Shown piece by piece: positions 33,199 to 42,006 of a stretch of DNA of 64,000 bases. The notes below the pieces were generated by a model that worked only from the letters and a program-made list of their open reading frames with translations, was not told where the DNA came from and searched no databases. The stretch lies in the NCBI RefSeq assembly GCF_002968285.2, contig NZ_CP134400.1, positions 1,550,001-1,614,000 on the forward strand, read 5' to 3'. Source of the stretch: Mycobacterium sp. ITM-2016-00318 (GTDB lineage: Bacteria > Actinomycetota > Actinomycetes > Mycobacteriales > Mycobacteriaceae). Both the position numbers and the translations under genes were made by a program. The number at the start of each line of letters is the position of its first letter. Positions within the stretch are counted from its first letter, which is position 1.

Positions 33199-34848
33199 TC
33201 AGCCTCCGACGGTCGGCAGGTATCCCGGCGTACGGCGGGCCTTCGTCGCGGTCTCGAAGGCGTAGGCGAGGTCTAGCACGTCGGCGTCGTGCCACCGGGC
33301 GCCGATGAAGCTGATGCCGATGGGGAGCGCCCCCTGCGGTCCGGCGAACCCGGCGGGTACGGTGACGTTCGGGTACCCGGCCACCGCTGCCGGTCCCGCA
33401 CTGCCGTAGAGGAATTCGTCAGCGACACCGTCACGGTTGAAGTACTTGGTCACCCACCCGGGTGTGTTGGTGAGCGCCACGATGGCGTCTAGACGGTTCT
33501 GGGGTTCTGGCCCTCGGGCTAGCGCGTCGTCGATGGAGCCGCGGGCCAGACTGCGGATCGTGCTCCGCTGCGCGCGGACCGCCGGGTTGTCGGCCGGCAC
33601 CGGGGACGCCTCGGCCTGTTCGAACAGCTCCTGGCCGAAGTATGCCAGCTCCTCCGGGTCCTGGCGGTCGAACGCGATGAGCCCTGCGAGGTCTGCGGGG
33701 TGGTTGCCGGGGGTGGCTGCTAAATAGTCTTCGATGTCGCGGTGGAATTCGGCCAGCAGGGCCGGGGTCTCACCGGCGCGGATCTCCTCCTGGTGGGCCA
33801 ATTGCACCGGTACCGTCTTGGCGCCGGCAGCCATCAGCTCCTCAACCGCCATGGCGAATACCGCCTCGGTCCCGTCGTCAACGACCTGCGACTCGTCGGG
33901 GGTCAGTGTCAACACACCGATCCGGGCGCCCTTGAGCTTGTGTGGATCGAGCTCCGCGAAGTTTGGGTCAAAGTCGGCCGGACGCTCCGCGGTGGCGGCG
34001 TCGGCCGGGTCCCGACCGGCGATGGCCGACAACAGAATCGCGGCGTCAACGGCATGGCGGGCGATCGGGCCTGCCGTGTCCTGCTCGGCGGAGATCGGCA
34101 CGATCCCCTCACGGCTGACCGTGCCGAGGGTCGGCTTCAGCCCGACGACACCGGTGGTGCCCGACGGGCAAACGATCGAGCCGCTCGTCTCCGTGCCAAC
34201 CGCTACCTGGGCCAGCGACGCCGCCACACCCGCAGCGGATCCGCTGGAGGAAGAGCACGCGCTGCGGTCGAGGACGTAGGGGTTGGCCGTCTGCCCGCCG
34301 GCCCCGCTCCAGCCGCTGGTCGAGTTCTTCGCGCGGAAGTTGGCCCACTCGGAGAGGTTGGCCTTGCCGATCACGATTGCGCCGGCGTCGCGCAATTTGC
34401 GGGTGATCGTCGCGTCGTCCGGCTCGCTGTGCAGGAGCGCGCGGGAACCGGCCGTCGTCGGCATCCCTTCGGCGTCCACATTGTCCTTCAGCAGGACCGG
34501 GATGCCCTCCATCTCACTCCGCTGGCCCTGCTGCGCGCGGATGACGTCGCTGTGCGCGGCCTCGTCGAGCGCGTGCGCGTTGACGCTCAACACCGCTCGG
34601 ACCTCATCGTTTACCTCGGCAATGCGGTCTAGGTAGGCCTGCGTCAGATCGACGGCGGTCAGCGCGCCGAACTGCATGCGCTCCTGCAGCTCCGGGATCG
34701 TGATTGCGTCTAGGGACAGTCCACCCGGCGCGAGCGTGCCGGGCTCTGCTTCGGCCATGGGGTTGGTGGAGAGAATGCCCGCAGTCGCCAGGAGAACGGC
34801 CAGCAGCGGGTGCCCGATGCGGCTCGAAACGATACGCGCGAAGCGCAT
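33199..34848 (-). CDS. Exported amidase (amidase signature family)
   Basis: 549 residues with a signal peptide (MRFARIVSSRIGHPLLAVLLA, cleavage near MAEAEPG). The Ser-cisSer-Lys triad is placed at Lys121 (GIPVLLKDNVD), Ser202 (SACSSSSGSAAG) and Ser224 (GTETSGSIVCP). PLGSFG-like end PIGISFIGARWHDADVLDLA is the usual C-terminal signature. It hydrolyses amides outside the cytoplasm; the substrate is unknown. The ATG at 34848 is preferred (GGAG five bases upstream; ATG 34851 is too close). Confidence 0.85.
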   Translation of the reverse strand: MRFARIVSSRIGHPLLAVLLATAGILSTNPMAEAEPGTLAPGGLSLDAITIPELQERMQFGALTAVDLTQAYLDRIAEVNDEVRAVLSVNAHALDEAAHSDVIRAQQGQRSEMEGIPVLLKDNVDAEGMPTTAGSRALLHSEPDDATITRKLRDAGAIVIGKANLSEWANFRAKNSTSGWSGAGGQTANPYVLDRSACSSSSGSAAGVAASLAQVAVGTETSGSIVCPSGTTGVVGLKPTLGTVSREGIVPISAEQDTAGPIARHAVDAAILLSAIAGRDPADAATAERPADFDPNFAELDPHKLKGARIGVLTLTPDESQVVDDGTEAVFAMAVEELMAAGAKTVPVQLAHQEEIRAGETPALLAEFHRDIEDYLAATPGNHPADLAGLIAFDRQDPEELAYFGQELFEQAEASPVPADNPAVRAQRSTIRSLARGSIDDALARGPEPQNRLDAIVALTNTPGWVTKYFNRDGVADEFLYGSAGPAAVAGYPNVTVPAGFAGPQGALPIGISFIGARWHDADVLDLAYAFETATKARRTPGYLPTVGG

Positions 34849-35155
34849 CATGTCTCCTTCCGCACTGATCGTGAGACATGAACGATACGGGCCACCCGCA
34901 CATCGCAAGTTTCAACGCAGATTTCCATCCCCCAGGAATGTCGTAGCTGTTCCTTTGGTAGAACCACACACGGCGGTGTGGCCAACCCGGCGAAGCCAGC
35001 CGAGGGGCCGACGAAAAAACATCGTGAAGTTGTCTGAGTGCCAATCGAATTAGACGCAGAGTTCATCGCCAGATGCAGCGCAATGGGAAGCTATCCCTCA
35101 CTTCCGCCGTGTCCTCACGGCTGCCGAGGTGCCGGGGTGTCTGCCGACTATTCGC
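34849..35155. other. Intergenic stretch, no gene seen
   Basis: Upstream of the amidase; should hold its promoter. Short frames only. A six-base inverted repeat around 35141-35160 (CGACTA/TAGTCG) sits at the end of the next gene and could be part of a terminator. Confidence 0.3.
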
Positions 35156-35644
35156 TTAGTCGACTTTCGTCAAGGTGAACTCGGACGTAGGACCACGGAA
35201 CCCGTTCGGGTCAGAGCTGCCACATATGCCGGGGCCCGCTTGGCTGAACGCGGTGCCGGCGAGTGTTGATGCGCCCCATGAATATATGGTCGTTCCCGGG
35301 ACCCGGTTGTTGTCGTCGCACGTGAGGGCATCGGACCGCGCAGCCGTCATGTTCCAGCGATCGCCCGCCAACTGCGCTTGCCCGGTATAGGGCGCGTTAC
35401 CCGCCGACGAATTTGTCGCCGCGACATTGGCGCATCCGGGGCCACACGGTGTGATCGTCCACGTAGTCGTGTTTCCGGAGTCCACAGTGAAGGTGTAGGT
35501 GCCGCTCAACTCCCCAACGGGGGCGGCCGGGGCAGGAACACTGGGCGAAGGGGTAGTCGGACCGCCGGCCCATGCGGGGCTCGGAAACCCGACAGCGACC
35601 GCAGCGAAGACGGCCGCTGTGCCAAACACACCGGCGATATTCAT
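35156..35644 (-). CDS. Small secreted protein of unknown function
   Basis: 162 residues. ATG 35644 has GGGGG five bases upstream. A signal peptide runs to about residue 26 (MNIAGVFGTAAVFAAVAVGF, cleavage at PAWAGG), followed by a Pro/Thr/Ser linker and a beta-rich domain beginning GELSGTYTFTVDSGNTTTW. Cysteines occur in ITPCGPGCANV, LTCDDNNR and GPGICGSS, giving two likely disulfides. The design matches a common mycobacterial exported family whose function is not known. Confidence 0.75.
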   Translation of the reverse strand: MNIAGVFGTAAVFAAVAVGFPSPAWAGGPTTPSPSVPAPAAPVGELSGTYTFTVDSGNTTTWTITPCGPGCANVAATNSSAGNAPYTGQAQLAGDRWNMTAARSDALTCDDNNRVPGTTIYSWGASTLAGTAFSQAGPGICGSSDPNGFRGPTSEFTLTKVD

Positions 35645-35982
35645 GTTTCCCCCTCAATGGCCCGAACGTAGCCGTTCAGCCGTTGTACGGAGTATTGCTT
35701 CTATTCCGCCGCCATATCGACCAATTCAGTAAACCGCAGTCTGACCTTGAAAGCTTGTCACCGGTGAGGCTCGTTTCCGATCCGCCCAGTTGCGGGCATG
35801 GCCATGGCGATTCTGATGGCGTCGCGTGTTTCGTCGCCCATGTGCTGATCGGGGTCTCGATGCGGTCGGTCGCCATGTCGCGTTTTCTGTTTGCTGCAAC
35901 ATGTTTTCGGTTACGCTCGCCCAATGCGGTCGATCCGAAGTGGCCCGCGCAGGTGCGGTATCACTGATGCGCATAGGTCTCG
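35645..35982. promoter_or_regulatory. Divergent intergenic region before the TrkA-N/RyR gene
   Basis: About 340 bases of visibly lower GC than the surroundings. Holds the promoters of the secreted-protein gene and of the RyR-domain gene. Small frames are open here but none has a protein-like product. No operator motif was identified. Confidence 0.35.
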
Positions 35983-37755
35983 ATGATGTCCCCAAGGTCG
36001 TTTCGGGGGTTCATCGCTGACTTTCGATGGGCCTTGCTCGGTTCCGCCGCCTTGATCGCGTTCGTGCTTGGCTGGCTGGGATATACGGAATACCTGAACG
36101 AGTTGTACGTCGAGGGGGCAACTAAGCACCCCCCTCGGGCGACCGACATCGCCTACAACACCTTCAAGCTGTTTTTGATGGGGTCGCCTGCCACGACGGG
36201 GCTACCGGTCAAGATCGAGATCGCTCGGATCCTCGCGCCGCTCGTGTCCGGTTGGGCCGCGTTGAGCGGGCTGGCGTTGTTGTTTCACGATCGGTTTCAA
36301 CAAATCCGCATACCGCTGATGCGGGGTCACGTCGTGATCTGCGGTCTGGGCTATGTCGGCAGCTTGTTCGGCGAGCATCTTCGTCAGGCCGGTCACCAGG
36401 TAGTCGTCGTTGAATCCGACTCCGCGAATCCGCTCGTAGAGGTGTGTCGCAAGTGGCGAAGTCCGGTCGTTATCGGCGATGCTCGGCTGGAAAGCACGCT
36501 ACGGGGCGCCGGTATACAGCGTGCGGCACAACTTCTCGCGGTGTGCCCTACCGATGCGGTGAACACCGAGATCGTCGCCGTCGCGCGGCGACTCCCGACC
36601 GGCCGTCGAAGTGGTCCGCTGCGTTGTCTTGCTCGTATCGGCAGCCCGGAGCTGTGCCGGTTATTGCGGGTCCAGGAGGCCAACGCTTTGGACGGCGCCC
36701 CCTCGTCACTGGACTTCTTCAACATTGACGAGATCAGTGCGCAATTGTGCCTTGACGAGTTCTCCATAAGGGCCGAGAACGGCCGGCCGCATGTCCTCGT
36801 CAGTCGCCTTGATGCGCTGGGAATGTGGTTGGTGAAACACGCAGCATGGAGCTGGTTCACAGACCGAACCGACGACACCCCCCTCTGGGTCACAGTTGTC
36901 GACGACCGAGCCGAGGAACGCCTCGGCGGGCTCCTCGACCGACACCCCGCCCTCGAGTCGGTGTGTCGGTTCATTCAATCCTCGGCGTCGGTCCGTGATC
37001 TGCACCGACTCGACGCGGTGCAAGCCGACGTGGGAGCGCCCCCTATAACGTGCGCATACGTCAGCGCGTATCGCGACGAAGACGCAATTGAGGCCGCGCT
37101 CACCTTGCGCCATTACCTTGATTCGGCGGTTCCGATGGTGGTCGCGTTGTCCCGCACGGACGGAGTGGCCCGGCTCATCACCGACGCGACTGCCAGTGGC
37201 GAGCTGACGAACGTCAACGTGTTTCCGGCGTTGGAGCGCACGTGCACGGCCGAACTCGTCGCGGGCGGGTCATACGAGAGGATCGCGGTCGCCATCCATC
37301 GCCGTTGGTGCGCAGGGCAACTCGCCGCCGGCAAGGAGGCGCCGTCGTGGTCCGAGCTGGACGAGTCGCGCAAGGAGTCCAATCGAGCTCAAGCCCGCGA
37401 CATGCCAGTCAAGCTGCGCAGCATCGGGTGTAGCATTGCGCCGCTGCACGACGTAAGCGCACCAGCGTTCGAATTTTCCGACGAGGAATTCGAGATGCTT
37501 GCGATCGCCGAGCACAAACGGTGGGTAACCGAACGACTGGAGTCCGGCTGGCGGCTGGGGCCCAAAGATGTTGGGCGGAAGACCACGCCTTATTTGATTC
37601 CGTTCGACGAGCTGCCGGACGACATCGCCGACCTCGACCGCGACGCGGTACGTCAGATCCCTGACGCGCTAGCCTTGGTCGATCTCAAGGCCATCCGGTC
37701 CGTCACTAGCTCAGGCCGTGTCGAACCGCCGGCGCTCATCGGCGATGACCGGTAG
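35983..37755 (+). CDS. Membrane protein with TrkA-N (NAD-binding) and RyR domains
   Basis: 590 residues. Two membrane segments lie near the N-terminus (about 15-35 and 82-102). A Rossmann TrkA-N domain follows at HVVICGLGYVGSLFGEHL (Gly motif 121-126) with an acidic strand end VVVVESD. A second, more diverged TrkA-like half runs to about 450. Residues about 454-565 are an RyR domain with EFEMLAIAEHKRWVTERLES, GWRLGP and YLIPFDELPDD. RyR domains are thought to bind modified nucleotides, so the protein looks like a nucleotide-gated membrane effector or channel. It converges on the TIR genes with only ten bases between stops. Start ATG 35983 or 35986. Confidence 0.8.
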   Translation: MMSPRSFRGFIADFRWALLGSAALIAFVLGWLGYTEYLNELYVEGATKHPPRATDIAYNTFKLFLMGSPATTGLPVKIEIARILAPLVSGWAALSGLALLFHDRFQQIRIPLMRGHVVICGLGYVGSLFGEHLRQAGHQVVVVESDSANPLVEVCRKWRSPVVIGDARLESTLRGAGIQRAAQLLAVCPTDAVNTEIVAVARRLPTGRRSGPLRCLARIGSPELCRLLRVQEANALDGAPSSLDFFNIDEISAQLCLDEFSIRAENGRPHVLVSRLDALGMWLVKHAAWSWFTDRTDDTPLWVTVVDDRAEERLGGLLDRHPALESVCRFIQSSASVRDLHRLDAVQADVGAPPITCAYVSAYRDEDAIEAALTLRHYLDSAVPMVVALSRTDGVARLITDATASGELTNVNVFPALERTCTAELVAGGSYERIAVAIHRRWCAGQLAAGKEAPSWSELDESRKESNRAQARDMPVKLRSIGCSIAPLHDVSAPAFEFSDEEFEMLAIAEHKRWVTERLESGWRLGPKDVGRKTTPYLIPFDELPDDIADLDRDAVRQIPDALALVDLKAIRSVTSSGRVEPPALIGDDR

Positions 37756-37765
37756 GCCTTCCTCG

Positions 37766-40700
37766 CTAGTCCGGCGGGATCGGTAGATCGGGGCAGACCT
37801 TGATGTAGTCGATGTCCGGCGATACCCACTCGTTCCACTGCTTATGGCTCATGTTCTCAGCGAGCTTGTCACACAGATCTGGTGGACCTGCAATGGCAGG
37901 CCAGACCCGGACAGTACCGTCCGTGCTGCCCGAAACGATGCGCTGGCCATCGGGACTGTACGCAATACTGTTCACGTTGTCGGTGTGGCCGATCAACGCA
38001 TCAGCTGCCTGCTTGCCCGACTCGGTGTCCCACATCCGGATGGTTTCGTCGAGACTCGCGGACGCGAGCGTGCGGCCGTCGGGGCTGTACGCCAACGCAA
38101 CGACCGTGTCCTCATGGGCTTGCATTGGCTCGCCGACTTTCTCGAGACTGCCCGCATCCAACCGCTGAATGACGCCATCGCCACCTGCGGCCGCGATCCG
38201 GCGGCCGTCGGGGCGGAAGGCCACTGCGAACACAACTACATCGGCGCCGCCGATTGGGACTGCCCGTATCAATTGACCTGTGTTGGCGTCCCACAACCCC
38301 ACTGTGCCGTTGTAGCCCGTCTCCATGCCGCCAGAGGCGATGCGGTTGCCGTCGGGACTGAACGCGACGCTGTGTACCAGTTCGCCGTGTATCCGCGGCT
38401 CACCGATGGGACTGCCCGTTTGGACATCCCACAACCGGACGCTGTTTCCACCGCCGATAACCACGCGGCGTCCTTCGGGACTGAACGCCACGCTGGTCAG
38501 TGGCCCCTGCCCGGGATTGATCGGGGCGCCAACGGGCCCGCCCGCGTTCACATCCCACATCCGCACGGTGCCGTCGGCGCCAGCGGTGGCGAGGCGCCGT
38601 CCATCCGGGCTGAAAGCGAGGCTGGACAGCGGCTGCCCGCTGGCCACGACCGGCTTGCCCATCAGACGGCCATTGTCGGCGTTCCACAACCGCACCGTGC
38701 CGTCGTCACCAGCCGAAGCGATGCGATCTCCGTCAGGGCTCACCGCCACACTCGACACCCCTCCGATGTGGCCGACGAGCGGCCGACGTATGCCGACATC
38801 CCACAATCGGATCGTCCCGTCCTGCGCTCCCGACAGTAGGTGGGTGCCGTCGGGATTGAACGACAAAGTAAACACCGCGCTCTTGTGGCCCATCATGGGG
38901 GCACCGAGCAATTGCCTGGTGTCGACGTCCCACATCCGCACCGCACCGTCATTACCTCCGTCAGCAAGCCGGTGGCCGTCGGGGCTGAACGCCACGCTCA
39001 TCACCTGGGTGCCGTGGCCGGTCATGGGATCGCCGATCGGCAGGCCGGTTTCGCCGTCCCATATCTGCACATCCCCGTCGGCACTCGCCGAAGCGAGTCT
39101 GCGGCCGTCGGGGCTGAACGCCACGTCCATGATGATTTCCGTCATGTCGTCCTCGTGGACTCGGTGCGGAGGACCGATCTGCTGCCCGGTGCGGACGTCC
39201 CAAATCCGTACAGCCCCGTCGTAACCGCCAGTGACGACACGCCGTCCGTCGCGGCTGAATTCCACGCAGACAATCTCGGCGGGATGGTCAATTGGTTGGC
39301 CGATGGGCTTGCCGGTTTTCGCGTTCCATAGCCGCAAGTCGGTGTCCACGCTGCCCGTGGCGATCATGAGCCCGTCGGGGCTGAACGCCACGCCCCACAC
39401 CTCGTCTTCGTGGCCTGTCATTGGCCGGCCGATCGGTTCTCCAGTGTCCGCGTTCCACAGCCGGACGGTGCGATCGTCACTTGTGGTCGCGAGCCGGTCA
39501 CCATCGGGACTGAACACAGCATCGTTAACCCATTCAGTGTGTCCGGTAAAGTCTTTGCCCACCTGTAGGCCTGTCTGCGTGTCCCACATGCGCAATGTTC
39601 CTTGGTCGCCTGCAGTGACGAAGCGGTCACCCCGAGGGCTGAAGGCGGCACCAGGGCTGAGGGCGCCACCGTAGGTTCCCGTCGCGGTGTCGATGAGCTT
39701 GAGGGTGTCGAAGGTCTTTACCGCCGCTGAGTACAACTGTTGGTCAAATGTGTTCGGAGAGATCGCGTTCGCGGCAAGTAGCTCATGCAAGGCCCTTTCA
39801 TCACTGCCCGGCCTGTTGTCGTCCAAGATGCCGTCCGACTCGGCGACCAGCCGCACGCCCGTCGCCTGGCGGAACCGGTCTTGTGCTTGATGGCGGGCGC
39901 TGGTGGCATAGACCAGTCCAACGACGGCAACCACGGCGACTGCCGCGGTGATTGCAACAACGGCACGCAAGATCCGCGACCGCTTGCGCAAGGCGGTCGC
40001 GTGCTTGCGCAGGGCGGTCGCGTGCGCTTCGGCCTGTGATTGCCGTTCTTGCGCATTGCGTAATTCGGAGTGCCGACGTTCTTCCTCCGCGGCGACCCGA
40101 TCGTTCTCGCTTTGTCGAGAAGCGTCGAGGTATTCGCGAACGGGATTCATCCGTTGTGTGAAGGTGGATGAGCCGACAACTTTTTCGGCATCAGCAAGAC
40201 GGGAACCCGCGAGAAGCCATGCCGGGTCTTTGCCGTTGCTTCGCCATGCGGTGTCGGCTCGCTCGACGTCGTCGGCGACCTGAAGCTCCTGGCGTTGCTC
40301 GCGAAGCCAGTCTGCCAACTCATCCCACTGGCGCAGCAGGCTTTCCAGGGCGACCTCGACCACGACTTGGCCGTCGCGCTGGTCCTTGAGTAACAGCCGC
40401 TTGGCGACCAGTGCATCGATCAGGGGTCTGCTTTCCTCGGGCAGGTCGTCATAGCGGGCCACCCGACGCATCGGCTGGTCATTATGTGGGTTGACCGTGG
40501 CGAGCCATGGAATGAAAGCGGCTCGCAGACAATTGAGTTGGCGACTTCGTTGGTCGGGATCGGTGGCGAGCACCTCATTGATCTCCGTCTCGACGACACG
40601 GCGCATCCCGCCCATCGCCTGGTACTGCTCGACCGTCAACTCACCCGTCGATCCATAGTCGGCATACAGTCGCGCCAGCGTCAACGACAACATCGGCAGT

Positions 40701-42004
40701 GTGTCGGCGCCCTCGGCGGCGTCGACGAGAAGCCTCTCCACCAAGTGCGGTGAAATCGCGAGGCGCCGGCCGCCTTCGCTTGCACGAACCGCCGGGCCGG
40801 TGATCACCTCTTTGAACTGGGTCGGCGGCATCGGCTTGAGGTCGTCGAAAACCCGTGACTCGACGCCGACCAGTTCGGGATGCGTCTGCATGACCTCATA
40901 TCGGTCGGTCCGAATGGTGGCGACCACTATCAGGCCCAGCGGTTGCAGATCCGTCCGCACCGTCAGTCGTCGAATCAGCGACATCAGCTCCGCCCCTTGG
41001 GCTCCGGCGTCAGCGGAGAACAATTCCTCGGCCTGGTCCAGGGGGAGTATCAGCGTAGGGGGAGTCGGTCTCTCATCGCCGCGAATCGGATCGGGTAACC
41101 GATCCGCGGCTGCATTCTGTACTTCGATCAGCAACTCGCGAAGTCGCTCGATGTCGTCGGTGCATGCGGACTTGATTTCGCCCAGGCTAGGTGCCGATAA
41201 ACCGAGCTTGTCTCGAGCATGCCAAATGGCCGCTGCCAGGCCCGCGTCCCCGGTGAGCGCGTTGCGACCGGGCCGCACGACGCCCAACAGTGTGAAGCGA
41301 CGATCTTCGCGTGCCAAGCGCGGCAGTAAACCCGCGCGTAGGAACGACGACTTACCTGTGCCCGACGGACCCAACACGACGAACAGCGACTTCGTCTCGG
41401 CCAGCCTCATGCCCCGCAGCTCATCGAGGCCGTGCACGATCGGCGCATCACGGCCGAAGAACACGGCGGCATCGACCTGTTCGAACGGTTCCCACCCGCG
41501 ATATGGAGCCCGATCGACGTCGTCTGGCGGTGGCCAAACGAACGAATGCGCACTGATGCCAGTCCCGCGGATGGCATCTCGCAACCGGTACAAGCCAGTG
41601 GTGGCGAACAACACCGGAGGGCCGCTGCCCACATCGACCGAGGTCATGTCACTCTCGCCGAACAGGTCGCAGCGCTGCCACTCCGACGTCAAATCATCAC
41701 CGGCCGACGGCTCGAGGCGGGCACACAGAATCTGCTTGTTCAAATTCTCCGCGACGCGATATTCAGTCCTGCACTCATGCGACGCTTCCCATTTTCTCGA
41801 CAACAGGCAGACCACGGCTTCACATTTGGCACTCGCCTGCTTCAGCCTGTCCTTCCATCGCTCGCCCGGTCGCAGCCCCACTTCCGGATCGATGTCAAGG
41901 AAGATGTCAGTCGCCAGCGGAGGCTCCTGGCCCACCAACCAGCGCTTCAAAGCCAACGCCTCACGCGCATCATGACTGGAATGGCTAAGGAAAATTCGCG
42001 ACAT
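37766..42004 (-). CDS. TIR - nSTAND NTPase - transmembrane - WD40 protein, paralogue 2 (downstream gene)
   Basis: 1412 residues. TIR domain 1-105 (SRIFLSHSSHDAREALALKR; LLSRKWEASHECRTEYRVAE with possible catalytic Glu). nSTAND P-loop VVLGPSGTGKSSFLRAGLLP near 210-225 and Walker B LILPLDQAEELFS. A helical arm (to about 600), a coiled coil with a duplicated LRKHATA heptad-like unit, one membrane helix (AVVAITAAVAVVAVVGLVYA), and 14 WD40 units (GH..V...FSPDG...LWD type), two seven-bladed propellers. ATG 42004 is two bases after the stop of the upstream paralogue. Likely a membrane-anchored NTPase switch with NAD-cleaving output; function not shown. Confidence 0.88.
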   Translation of the reverse strand: MSRIFLSHSSHDAREALALKRWLVGQEPPLATDIFLDIDPEVGLRPGERWKDRLKQASAKCEAVVCLLSRKWEASHECRTEYRVAENLNKQILCARLEPSAGDDLTSEWQRCDLFGESDMTSVDVGSGPPVLFATTGLYRLRDAIRGTGISAHSFVWPPPDDVDRAPYRGWEPFEQVDAAVFFGRDAPIVHGLDELRGMRLAETKSLFVVLGPSGTGKSSFLRAGLLPRLAREDRRFTLLGVVRPGRNALTGDAGLAAAIWHARDKLGLSAPSLGEIKSACTDDIERLRELLIEVQNAAADRLPDPIRGDERPTPPTLILPLDQAEELFSADAGAQGAELMSLIRRLTVRTDLQPLGLIVVATIRTDRYEVMQTHPELVGVESRVFDDLKPMPPTQFKEVITGPAVRASEGGRRLAISPHLVERLLVDAAEGADTLPMLSLTLARLYADYGSTGELTVEQYQAMGGMRRVVETEINEVLATDPDQRSRQLNCLRAAFIPWLATVNPHNDQPMRRVARYDDLPEESRPLIDALVAKRLLLKDQRDGQVVVEVALESLLRQWDELADWLREQRQELQVADDVERADTAWRSNGKDPAWLLAGSRLADAEKVVGSSTFTQRMNPVREYLDASRQSENDRVAAEEERRHSELRNAQERQSQAEAHATALRKHATALRKRSRILRAVVAITAAVAVVAVVGLVYATSARHQAQDRFRQATGVRLVAESDGILDDNRPGSDERALHELLAANAISPNTFDQQLYSAAVKTFDTLKLIDTATGTYGGALSPGAAFSPRGDRFVTAGDQGTLRMWDTQTGLQVGKDFTGHTEWVNDAVFSPDGDRLATTSDDRTVRLWNADTGEPIGRPMTGHEDEVWGVAFSPDGLMIATGSVDTDLRLWNAKTGKPIGQPIDHPAEIVCVEFSRDGRRVVTGGYDGAVRIWDVRTGQQIGPPHRVHEDDMTEIIMDVAFSPDGRRLASASADGDVQIWDGETGLPIGDPMTGHGTQVMSVAFSPDGHRLADGGNDGAVRMWDVDTRQLLGAPMMGHKSAVFTLSFNPDGTHLLSGAQDGTIRLWDVGIRRPLVGHIGGVSSVAVSPDGDRIASAGDDGTVRLWNADNGRLMGKPVVASGQPLSSLAFSPDGRRLATAGADGTVRMWDVNAGGPVGAPINPGQGPLTSVAFSPEGRRVVIGGGNSVRLWDVQTGSPIGEPRIHGELVHSVAFSPDGNRIASGGMETGYNGTVGLWDANTGQLIRAVPIGGADVVVFAVAFRPDGRRIAAAGGDGVIQRLDAGSLEKVGEPMQAHEDTVVALAYSPDGRTLASASLDETIRMWDTESGKQAADALIGHTDNVNSIAYSPDGQRIVSGSTDGTVRVWPAIAGPPDLCDKLAENMSHKQWNEWVSPDIDYIKVCPDLPIPPD

Positions 42005-42006
42005 GT